Shown here one piece after another: positions 6,070-12,706 of a DNA stretch of 14,623 nucleotides; position 1 is the first letter of the stretch, and each line of letters begins with the position of its first letter. A model generated the notes under the pieces. The model did no database searches. It saw only the letters and a program-made list of their open reading frames with translations, and had not been told where the DNA came from. The stretch is taken from the NCBI GenBank assembly GCA_964456625.1, contig CAYWBO010000070.1, forward strand, positions 1-14,623. Direction: 5' to 3'. The position numbers and the translations under genes were made by a program. This DNA is from Sulfidibacterium sp964456625 (lineage in GTDB: Bacteria; Bacteroidota; Bacteroidia; Bacteroidales; F082).

Positions 6070-7395
6070 GTGATCGAAGCATTTCTGAAATATATCCAGG
6101 ATAATAAACTGTGTCAACCCGGAGAAAAAATCCTGCTGGCTGTCAGTGGTGGCGTGGACTCCGTGGTAATGTTGCATTTGTTTTCAAAGACAAACTATCC
6201 GATTGCCATCGCGCACTGTAACTTCCAGTTAAGAGGGGATGAATCTGACGGGGATGAGGCTTTTGTGCGAAAGCTTGCCAAAAAATACGACATCCCCATC
6301 TTTGTAAAGAAATGTGAAACAAGAGAATATGCCAAAGAAAAAGGCATCAGCATTGAGATGGCAGCCCGCGAACTGCGTTACAGCTGGTTTGAGGAAGTTT
6401 GCCAAACGGAGCATTTTCAAAAAGTAGCCATCGGTCACAACCGCAACGACGATGCAGAAACTTTCTTCATCAAGCTTTTACGGGGTTCAGGTTTGAGCGG
6501 GTTAAAAGGGATTCCGCTGCAAAGAGATCATTTTTTCCGTCCGGTGATGTTCGCCACCCGCAAGGAGATCCTGGCTTACGCAAGGAAAAACAAACTGCCT
6601 TTCCATGAAGATTCCACCAACGCCACCGACGATTACATCCGCAACCGCGTAAGGCACCATTTTCTTCCTTATTACGATAAGAAATTTCCCGGCGGTACCA
6701 CAGCATTGCATCACAGCATGGAAAAGCTGAAAGAAGAAGAATTGCTTTTCAGGCAAATGCTGGATGAGAAAAAGCAGGGAATTTTCAGCCGGGAAAATGG
6801 AACTATCATGATTGAGATGATGAAAATTCAACGGCTTAAACCGCTCAAAATATGGCTTTTCTATCTGCTGGAAGAATTCGGCTTTAATCGTTCTACCACC
6901 GACCAGCTGGCAAAAGCCCTGAACTCCGGTCTGACAGGACAGCTGTTTTATTCCGAAGAACACACCTTGCTGCTAGACAGAGGAACACTCATCATCAGAA
7001 AAAGTGGGGACGGGCCTTCCCAAGAATTTCTCATTCAAAATCCGGAAGGGGAAATGGAACGACCCTTCCCGCTGAAATGGGAAATTGTCAAAAATGAACA
7101 GGACTTTGTCTTTGAGAAAAATACAGACCTCGCCTATTTTGATGCGGATAAAATTCATTTTCCGCTGAAGCTGCGTCACTGGCAGGAAGGCGACCGGTTT
7201 ATTCCTTTCGGGATGCGGGGAAGCAAACTGGTGAGCAATTATTTTATTGATGAGAAAATCAGCCGGTTCGAGAAAGAGAAAATCCTGCTGCTGATCTCGG
7301 AAGATCAAATCCTCTGGATTGTCGGCCACCGGGCATCCAACCTTTATCGTGTAAGCAAACAAACCCGGAGAATCTTTAAAATTTCCTTAAAATAA
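6070..7395 (+). CDS. tilS: tRNA(Ile)-lysidine synthetase
   Basis: TilS attaches lysine to C34 of the CAU-anticodon tRNA-Ile, using ATP, so that AUA is read as isoleucine. The protein has 441 residues with the N-type ATP pyrophosphatase fold. The PP-loop SGGVDS is at 26-31, followed by HCNFQLRGDES (49-59), the GHNRNDDAETFFIKLLRGSGLSGLKG block and the TNATDDYIRNRVRH segment. The C-terminal half ends with the TilS-specific domain (LRHWQEGDRFIPFGMRGSK, then LWIVGHR). The start is a GTG at 6070, because the next in-frame ATG would remove the PP-loop. It follows pyk by 57 nt but has its own promoter-like box, so it may be transcribed separately. It is an essential, usually single-copy gene. Confidence 0.95.
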   Translation: MIEAFLKYIQDNKLCQPGEKILLAVSGGVDSVVMLHLFSKTNYPIAIAHCNFQLRGDESDGDEAFVRKLAKKYDIPIFVKKCETREYAKEKGISIEMAARELRYSWFEEVCQTEHFQKVAIGHNRNDDAETFFIKLLRGSGLSGLKGIPLQRDHFFRPVMFATRKEILAYARKNKLPFHEDSTNATDDYIRNRVRHHFLPYYDKKFPGGTTALHHSMEKLKEEELLFRQMLDEKKQGIFSRENGTIMIEMMKIQRLKPLKIWLFYLLEEFGFNRSTTDQLAKALNSGLTGQLFYSEEHTLLLDRGTLIIRKSGDGPSQEFLIQNPEGEMERPFPLKWEIVKNEQDFVFEKNTDLAYFDADKIHFPLKLRHWQEGDRFIPFGMRGSKLVSNYFIDEKISRFEKEKILLLISEDQILWIVGHRASNLYRVSKQTRRIFKISLK

Positions 7396-7449
7396 CGGTT
7401 TTTCACATTTTTACAGGTTTTTACGGGCAACCCTATATCAAGAATAGTT

Positions 7450-7457
7450 TATTTTTG
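7450..7457 (+). promoter_or_regulatory. Bacteroidota-type -7 box (TATTTTTG) for the DsbD-like gene
   Basis: TATTTTTG matches TAnnTTTG in the 102-bp gap after tilS. Initiation near 7464 would give a leader of about 34 nt. No good -33 element is seen, and the region is A/T-rich, so a chance match is possible. Confidence 0.4.
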
Positions 7458-7497
7458 TTCGAAATTTGATTCTAACCTTTATTTTATTAAGAATTAT

Positions 7498-9510
7498 ATG
7501 AAACGTTTGTTGTTTCTGCTTACCGGGTTACTTCTGATGACATTTTCCGCATCGGCTCAGATTGAAAACCCCGTAACCTGGATTTATACTTCAAAACAGA
7601 TTTCGCCTCAGGAATATGAGCTGATTTTCAAAGCTGCCATTCAGAAACCCTGGCACCTGTACTCGCAGGACATTCCTATGGCCCCGCCTGCCACTACTTT
7701 CAAATTCGAAAAAGACAGTGCTTTTACGCTGGAAGGAAAAGTGGTGGAAAAAGGCGATGTCATCAAAGAATATGACAAAAACTTCCGGATGGAGCTGAAG
7801 TTTTATAACGACAGTGCCACCTTTATCCAGAAAATTAAACTGAATGCAAAAGGAGCCGTGGTCAAAGGAGCCGTTACCTTTATGAGTTGTAACGACACCC
7901 AATGTCTGCCGCCGCAGGATCTCGATTTTTCGTTTACCCTCGGCACGATGAGCACGCCGGAACAGGCGGTGATTTCGGCTACTGACAATGGAAGCAGTAA
8001 AATCACCATCGGGGGCAACAAAACGTCTTTATGGGGATTTTTCATCCTGGCTTTCCTCGGGGGGCTGGTTGCCATCCTGACGCCCTGCGTTTTTCCCATG
8101 ATTCCCATGACGGTCAGCTTCTTCCTGAAAGAAGGAGAAAGCAAGGCGGCCAACAAAATGCAGGCCCTATTATACGGGCTGAGCATCATCATCATTTATA
8201 CTTTTATCGGTTCGGTATTATCGGTCATTGCAGGCCCCAATATTGCCAATTTCCTGAGTACGCACTGGCTGCCCAACCTGTTATTCTTCCTGATCTTCGT
8301 GATTTTTGCGTTTTCCTTTTTCGGCATGTTCGAAATCACCCTTCCCCATTGGATGGTCAACAAATCGGATCAGAAAGCAGACAAAGGCGGTTTGATGGGA
8401 CCGATTTTCATGGCATTGACATTGGTGCTGGTTTCCTTTAGCTGTACCGGGCCCATCGTGGGAACCATCCTGGTAGAATCTGCCGGAGGCGCCGTTATAA
8501 AGCCCATCGTCGGGATGTTCGGTTTTTCGCTGGCATTTGCACTTCCTTTTACACTGTTTGCCTTTTTCCCGGGCTGGCTATCCAACTTGCCCAAGTCCGG
8601 CGGGTGGTTGAATTCTGTCAAAGTGGTCATGGGTTTTCTCGAGCTTGCGCTGGGACTTAAATTCCTCAGCATCGCCGACCAAACGTACCACTGGCACCTT
8701 CTGAACCGGGAAGTTTATCTGGCCCTTTGGATCGTTATCTTTATATTGATGGGATTCTACCTGCTGGGAAAAATAAAATTTGCCCACGACTCTGATGTGC
8801 CGTTTGTTACAGTCCCCAGACTGCTCATGGCCATCATTACCTTTAGTTTTGTAGTTTATCTGATCCCCGGCATGTTCGGTGCCCCTTTAAAGGCCTTGTC
8901 GGGATATCTGCCACCACGGACCACCATGGACTTTGATCTGAATGCTGTCGTCCGGCAAAATGTTCAGGAATTTTCCAGCGGAACCGGTACTACTGCGCCG
9001 GCAGAAATCTGTGCCACACCGAAATACCATAGTTTCCTGGAACTTCCACTGGGGTTACAGGGATATTTCGATTACGATCAGGCGGTAGCCTGTTCCAAAG
9101 AGCAGAACAAACCCATTTTTATCGATTTCACCGGTCACGGATGCGTGAACTGTCGTGAAATGGAAGCCAATGTCTGGTCCGATCCGAAGGTACTGAATAT
9201 TCTGAGGAAGAATTATGTGATCCTGGCGTTGTATGTGGATGACAAATACAAACTTCCGGAATCGGAATGGATCAAGTCAACCTACGACGGGAAATGGAAG
9301 AAAACATTGGGGGCAAAAGATGCCGATTTCCAGATCACCAAATTCGGGGTGAATGCCCAGCCGTTTTATGTTCTGATGGACAACAGCGGAAACGTGCTTA
9401 CCCAGCCCACAGCATACGATCTGAACCCCGATCACTTTGTGACATTCCTGAAAAAAGGTTTGAAAAACTTTAAAGATCACAACAGTCTGTATAATATTAA
9501 TAACAAATAA
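7498..9510 (+). CDS. dsbD: DsbD-type thiol:disulfide interchange protein
   Basis: DsbD proteins carry reducing power from cytoplasmic thioredoxin across the inner membrane to periplasmic partners such as cytochrome c maturation and disulfide-repair proteins. The 670-residue protein shows all three modules. Residues 1-20 are a signal peptide ending ASA-Q. The periplasmic N-domain follows, with the cysteine pair Cys131 and Cys136 (CNDTQCLPP). Residues about 178-470 are a multi-helix membrane domain with Cys197 in TPCVFP and Cys316 in SCTGP. A C-terminal thioredoxin domain (about 520-660) carries CVNC at 549-552; E. coli DsbD has CVAC there. All six redox cysteines are present, so it should be functional. 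It stands alone, with 102 nt before and 276 nt after it, and its substrates cannot be inferred from neighbours. Confidence 0.93.
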   Translation: MKRLLFLLTGLLLMTFSASAQIENPVTWIYTSKQISPQEYELIFKAAIQKPWHLYSQDIPMAPPATTFKFEKDSAFTLEGKVVEKGDVIKEYDKNFRMELKFYNDSATFIQKIKLNAKGAVVKGAVTFMSCNDTQCLPPQDLDFSFTLGTMSTPEQAVISATDNGSSKITIGGNKTSLWGFFILAFLGGLVAILTPCVFPMIPMTVSFFLKEGESKAANKMQALLYGLSIIIIYTFIGSVLSVIAGPNIANFLSTHWLPNLLFFLIFVIFAFSFFGMFEITLPHWMVNKSDQKADKGGLMGPIFMALTLVLVSFSCTGPIVGTILVESAGGAVIKPIVGMFGFSLAFALPFTLFAFFPGWLSNLPKSGGWLNSVKVVMGFLELALGLKFLSIADQTYHWHLLNREVYLALWIVIFILMGFYLLGKIKFAHDSDVPFVTVPRLLMAIITFSFVVYLIPGMFGAPLKALSGYLPPRTTMDFDLNAVVRQNVQEFSSGTGTTAPAEICATPKYHSFLELPLGLQGYFDYDQAVACSKEQNKPIFIDFTGHGCVNCREMEANVWSDPKVLNILRKNYVILALYVDDKYKLPESEWIKSTYDGKWKKTLGAKDADFQITKFGVNAQPFYVLMDNSGNVLTQPTAYDLNPDHFVTFLKKGLKNFKDHNSLYNINNK

Positions 9511-9576
9511 AATATTGAATTTCAAAATATTACAACTTTTTACGAAAATTTAATCCAAACTTTTTTTCGAAAGATG

Positions 9577-9605
9577 TTGTTTTGAAAGATATTTATTTAC
9601 ATTTG
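9577..9605 (+). promoter_or_regulatory. Promoter of the Phe/Tyr operon and its leader
   Basis: A -7 box TACATTTG (9598-9605) fits TAnnTTTG, and a TTG (9577-9579) lies 18 bp upstream where the -33 element is expected. Transcription should start around 9610-9613, only a few bases before the leader-peptide ATG at 9618. This is the best two-part promoter in the window. Confidence 0.6.
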
Positions 9606-9617
9606 TCCGGTTACAAA

Positions 9618-9692
9618 ATGACAATGAAACATTCCAGGTCATATCGTTTTTATTTCTTCTTTTACTTTTATTTTAAAAGTGAAAAGGGATAA
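9618..9692 (+). CDS. Candidate Phe/Tyr-rich leader peptide of the aromatic operon (pheL-like)
   Basis: A 24-codon frame runs from ATG 9618 to TAA 9690-9692; a second ATG at 9624 would give 22 residues. It contains nine consecutive aromatic codons at 9648-9674, reading FYFFFYFYF, and an earlier Tyr at 9642. In total there are six Phe and four Tyr. It starts a few bases after the predicted transcription start and ends at the left arm of a helix that competes with a terminator before pheA. The arrangement is that of the classical leader peptides (for example E. coli pheL), where ribosome pausing on scarce charged tRNA controls termination. Having both Phe and Tyr codons fits an operon that makes both. 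The T-rich sequence could give Phe and Tyr codons by chance, so the case rests on the surrounding structures as well. It resembles no other protein I can name. Confidence 0.75.
   Translation: MTMKHSRSYRFYFFFYFYFKSEKG
9660..9684 (+). other. Possible pause hairpin inside the leader peptide
   Basis: TTTTACTTTT (9660-9669) pairs with AAAAGTGAAA (9675-9684) over 10 bp with one G-U pair and a 5-nt loop. It spans the last aromatic codons. In classical attenuators such an early hairpin slows polymerase until the ribosome engages. It is A/T-rich and weak. Confidence 0.35.
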
Positions 9693-9743
9693 AGCATGTG
9701 TTGATCTGATAGAAGAATATAAAACAATAAAATGTTAAGTCCC
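9686..9743 (+). promoter_or_regulatory. Candidate antiterminator helix of the Phe/Tyr attenuator
   Basis: GGGATAAAGCAT (9686-9697) can pair with ATGTTAAGTCCC (9732-9743). Five pairs (9686-9690 with 9739-9743) and five more (9693-9697 with 9732-9736), with two G-U pairs, flank a symmetric AA/AA internal loop. The right arm takes up seven of the nine bases of the terminator's left arm, so the two folds exclude each other. The left arm overlaps the leader stop codon (9690-9692). A ribosome that finishes the leader covers it and allows termination. A ribosome stalled on the aromatic codons upstream leaves it free. The pairing was found by eye; no folding energy was computed. Confidence 0.6.
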
Positions 9744-9769
9744 GAGAGAAATTTCGGGACTTTTTTTTT
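9737..9769 (+). terminator. Attenuator terminator before pheA
   Basis: Stem AAGTCCCGA (9737-9745) pairs perfectly with TCGGGACTT (9754-9762) around an 8-nt loop and runs into nine T (9761-9769). It ends 17 nt before the pheA ATG, downstream of a promoter and leader frame. It is therefore best read as the conditional terminator of this operon, not the end of the DsbD-like gene 226 nt upstream. Confidence 0.9.
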
Positions 9770-9786
9770 GCCAAAAACAGAAAGAA

Positions 9787-10641
9787 ATGATGAAAATTGC
9801 AATGCAAGGGGTAAAAGGCGCTTTCCACGAAATCGCCATTGAGAAATATTTCGATGGACATAAATACGAGGTAGTCCCTTGCAGCACTTTTAATGAATTG
9901 TTCGATACGCTCCAATTTCAGAAAGCACAGTACGGGATGGTGGCCATCGAAAATTCCATCGCAGGAAGCATTTTACCCAATTATACCTTGCTGAAAGATT
10001 CCGGGCTAAAAGTGCTGGGTGAAGTTTACCTGCGCATCGAGCAGCATCTGCTGGCCCTTCGGGGACGTAAGCTCGAAGACATCAAAAAAGTGTACTCCCA
10101 TCCCATGGCCATCCAGCAATGTAAGGAGTTCCTGGATCCGCTGCGGCACAAAGGTGTCCAACTGGTGGATGCGGAAGATACGGCCCTGAGTGCTCAGTGG
10201 ATCAGCGAAAACCAAAAAACCAAAGCCGCTGCCATCGCCAGTCGCCTGGCCGCCAAACTTTACAACCTGGACATCATCGCCGAAGGCATCGAAACCAATA
10301 AGAAAAATTTTACACGGTTTCTGGTCATTTCCAGCAGGCGGAACTATCAGCGGAGCCGCAACGGGAAAGTGGTCAACAAGTCTTCGATCTATTTCATCCT
10401 GCCCCACGAGCAGGGACGGCTTTCACAGGTTTTGTCGGTGCTGGCTTTCTACAAGATCGACCTGACCAAAATCCAGTCGCTGCCGATCGTGGGACAGGAG
10501 TGGGAATATTTGTTTTATGTGGATTTGAATTTCGACGACTACGAAAATTACAAACGAGCCATTAGTGCCATCAGGCCTTTGATCAGTGAATTAAAAATTC
10601 TGGGAGAATACGAGAAAGGAGAGAAATATTATGAAAATTAA
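9787..10641 (+). CDS. pheA: Prephenate dehydratase with C-terminal ACT domain
   Basis: This cytosolic enzyme converts prephenate to phenylpyruvate, the precursor of phenylalanine. The 284-residue protein is the monofunctional form, without the fused chorismate mutase of the E. coli P-protein. The catalytic half shows AIENSIAGS (53-61), YSHPMAIQQC (103-112) and the diagnostic TRF (176-178, in NFTRFLVI). The ACT domain begins near residue 200. Its motifs differ from the usual Phe-binding ones: GRLS (210-213) stands where GALV is typical and QSLP (230-233) where ESRP is typical. ATG codons at 9787 and 9790 are equally possible starts. The stop lies 11 nt inside the aminotransferase gene, indicating coupled translation. 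Expression is probably governed by the attenuator just upstream. Confidence 0.95.
   Translation: MMKIAMQGVKGAFHEIAIEKYFDGHKYEVVPCSTFNELFDTLQFQKAQYGMVAIENSIAGSILPNYTLLKDSGLKVLGEVYLRIEQHLLALRGRKLEDIKKVYSHPMAIQQCKEFLDPLRHKGVQLVDAEDTALSAQWISENQKTKAAAIASRLAAKLYNLDIIAEGIETNKKNFTRFLVISSRRNYQRSRNGKVVNKSSIYFILPHEQGRLSQVLSVLAFYKIDLTKIQSLPIVGQEWEYLFYVDLNFDDYENYKRAISAIRPLISELKILGEYEKGEKYYEN
10615..10621 (+). promoter_or_regulatory. Shine-Dalgarno-like AAAGGAG before the aminotransferase
   Basis: AAAGGAG lies 9 nt before the ATG at 10631, inside the end of pheA. Strong Shine-Dalgarno sequences are uncommon in Bacteroidota, and here the bases also encode Lys-Gly-Glu of PheA, so it may be coincidence. It does support the chosen start. 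Confidence 0.35.
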
Positions 10642-11824
10642 AACCGCAGACCGGATTCAGAGCGTGAGCGAATACTATTTTTCGCGAAAACTGAAGGAGA
10701 TCGCCGACATGAACGACCAGGGCTTTGATGTCATCAACCTGGGCATCGGAAGCCCTGATATGGCGCCTTCGCACAAGACGGTGGAAACACTTGTCAGCGA
10801 AAGCAGAAAAAGTGATAATCATGCTTATCAAAGCTATGTGGGCATTCCCGCTTTGCGCGAAGCTTTTGCACAGTGGTATCAGAAATATTTCCATGTGATG
10901 CTGGATCCTGCTTCGGAAATCCTGCCGCTGATGGGTTCCAAAGAAGGCATCATGCACATTTCCATGGCTTTTTTGAATCCCGGCGACGGCGTGCTGGTTC
11001 CCAATCCCGGTTATCCGGCCTATGCCGCCGTGGCCCGGCTGGTAGGCGCCGACATCAAATTCTATGAACTAAAAGAAGAAAACGCCTGGCTTCCCGACCT
11101 GGAAGTACTTCAAAATACGGACTTGTCCGGCGTAAAGCTGATGTGGATCAACTATCCCAACATGCCCACCGGAGCCAAGGCCACAAAACAGCTTTTTCAG
11201 GAGCTGATTGATTTCGGTCACCGAAACAACATTTTGATTGTCAACGACAATCCTTACAGCTTCATTTTAAATGAGGACCATCTGAGTTTACTCAGCATTC
11301 CGGAAGCAAAAGAGGTGGCACTGGAAATGAATTCGCTGAGCAAATCCCATAACATGGCCGGATGGCGCGTGGGAATGGTCGGAGGCCATGCAGCATACAT
11401 CCAATCCATTCTGAAAGTGAAAAGTAACATGGATTCCGGCATGTTCAAACCACTGCAGATGGCTGCTGCACAAGCGCTGAAAGAAGGTAACGACTGGTTT
11501 GCCGATGTCAATCGGGTTTACAAAGAACGCCAGAAACATATTTTCCGGATGCTGGATCATCTGGAATGCTCCTACGATCCCAACCAGACCGGGATGTTCG
11601 TTTGGGCCAAAATACCGGCAAATGGTATGGGCTCCGAAAGTTTTTCCGACAAGGTACTGAAGGAAAGCTCGGTATTTATGACGCCGGGATTCATCTTCGG
11701 AAGGGGTGGCGAAGGCTACATCCGGCTGTCGCTTTGCGCGGAAGTAACACGTTTGAAAGAAGCAGAATTAAGGATCAAAAAAACATTTTCAAAAACGGAA
11801 AAAGTATTCCAGACAACAAATTAA
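10631..11824 (+). CDS. PLP-dependent class I/II aminotransferase, probably aromatic or prephenate-acting
   Basis: The 397-residue protein is a fold-type I aminotransferase. It shows YQSYVGIPALREA (66-78), the glycine-type PLP-phosphate segment GSKEG (102-106), NYPNMPTGA (174-182) with the conserved Asn, and NDNPYS (205-210) with Asp206 and Tyr209. The Schiff-base lysine is Lys238 in NSLSKSHNMAGWR, and the substrate-carboxylate arginine is Arg365 in YIRLSL. Lying between pheA and tyrA, with an 11-nt overlap upstream and a 1-nt gap downstream, it most likely performs the final transamination to Phe and Tyr. It could instead transaminate prephenate to arogenate. The family also includes aspartate, alanine and diaminopimelate-pathway enzymes, so the substrate rests on context. 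Confidence 0.88.
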   Translation: MKIKTADRIQSVSEYYFSRKLKEIADMNDQGFDVINLGIGSPDMAPSHKTVETLVSESRKSDNHAYQSYVGIPALREAFAQWYQKYFHVMLDPASEILPLMGSKEGIMHISMAFLNPGDGVLVPNPGYPAYAAVARLVGADIKFYELKEENAWLPDLEVLQNTDLSGVKLMWINYPNMPTGAKATKQLFQELIDFGHRNNILIVNDNPYSFILNEDHLSLLSIPEAKEVALEMNSLSKSHNMAGWRVGMVGGHAAYIQSILKVKSNMDSGMFKPLQMAAAQALKEGNDWFADVNRVYKERQKHIFRMLDHLECSYDPNQTGMFVWAKIPANGMGSESFSDKVLKESSVFMTPGFIFGRGGEGYIRLSLCAEVTRLKEAELRIKKTFSKTEKVFQTTN

Positions 11825-11825
11825 C

Positions 11826-12695
11826 ATGACGGAAGAAAATAAAAAGACAGGAATGAAAGTCTGTGTTGTAGGCATTGGGTTGATTGGCGGTTCTCTGGCA
11901 CTGGATTTGAAAAAGCGCGAGTTTGCAGAAGTCGTTATCGGGGTTGATAACAACGTGCAACATGCCAACATTGCCAGGCTCAGTAAGCTGGTGGACAAGA
12001 CCACAACCCTTGAAAAAGGGGTGGCACAATCCGATCTGATCGTGCTGGCAACGCCCATCGATATCACGAAGAAGCTGCTCCCTGAGGTGCTGGATCTTTG
12101 CGCCGGAACTCCAAAAGTGGTGACCGATGTAGGTTCTACCAAAGCGGGAATCACAGAAGAGATCAGAAACCATCCGAACCGCAAACAGTATGTGGCTTCG
12201 CATCCCATGGCTGGAACGGAATTCTCCGGGCCGCTGGCAGCCATCAGCCGGCTGTTCGATTACAAAACCGCCATCATCTGCGACCACCGCGACAGCTCAC
12301 TTCAAGCACTTTCGTTGGTAAAACAAATGTACGAAACGCTTCACATGAAAGTCATCTACATGAACGCCCACGAGCATGATGTCAGTGCTGCTTACGTTTC
12401 GCACATTTCCCACCTCACCTCCTTTGCCCTGTCGCTGGCCGTGCTGGAAAAAGAAAAAGACGAAAAACGCATTTTGGACCTTGCCAGCGGTGGTTTTGCT
12501 TCCACTGTCCGGCTTGCCAAGAGCTCTGCCGAGATGTGGGTTCCCGTCTTCGACCAGAATTCAGATTATGTACTGGAAGTACTGGACACTTATATCAACA
12601 AACTGGAGCAATTCAGAAAAGCCATTCAAAAGAGGGACCATCAACAGCTTACAGATTTAATTCACGAATCCAATAAAATTCAAAAAATACTTTAA
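11826..12695 (+). CDS. tyrA: Prephenate dehydrogenase (TyrA)
   Basis: TyrA oxidatively decarboxylates prephenate to 4-hydroxyphenylpyruvate (or arogenate to tyrosine) with NAD(P). The 289-residue protein has the nucleotide-binding GIGLIGGS (16-23) and an acidic Asp41 after the second beta strand, which favours NAD over NADP. TDVGSTK (100-106), SHPMAGTE with His126, and the all-helical half with YVSHISHL (190-197) and Arg229 follow. There is no fused chorismate mutase and no ACT domain, so internal feedback control is not obvious. It begins 1 nt after the aminotransferase stop and ends 11 nt before the DAHP synthase. An internal ATG at 11853 (residue 10) would also retain the whole Rossmann fold. 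Confidence 0.94.
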   Translation: MTEENKKTGMKVCVVGIGLIGGSLALDLKKREFAEVVIGVDNNVQHANIARLSKLVDKTTTLEKGVAQSDLIVLATPIDITKKLLPEVLDLCAGTPKVVTDVGSTKAGITEEIRNHPNRKQYVASHPMAGTEFSGPLAAISRLFDYKTAIICDHRDSSLQALSLVKQMYETLHMKVIYMNAHEHDVSAAYVSHISHLTSFALSLAVLEKEKDEKRILDLASGGFASTVRLAKSSAEMWVPVFDQNSDYVLEVLDTYINKLEQFRKAIQKRDHQQLTDLIHESNKIQKIL

Positions 12696-12706
12696 TCATT
12701 AAGATC

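Noticed and set aside
9511..9535. A/T-rich near-palindrome just after the DsbD-like gene
   Set aside because: The arms are almost pure A/T with a bulge and no T run follows, so it is neither a credible terminator nor an operator.
9737..9769. Hairpin as the ordinary terminator of the DsbD-like gene
   Set aside because: It is 226 nt past that stop, lies after a promoter and leader ORF, and sits 17 nt before pheA with an alternative pairing partner. Some readthrough from upstream may still end there.
9673..9915. An 80-codon minus-strand ORF crossing the attenuator and pheA start
   Set aside because: It is antisense to pheA and the attenuator. Its Phe-rich part comes from the A-rich complement, and it has no domain.
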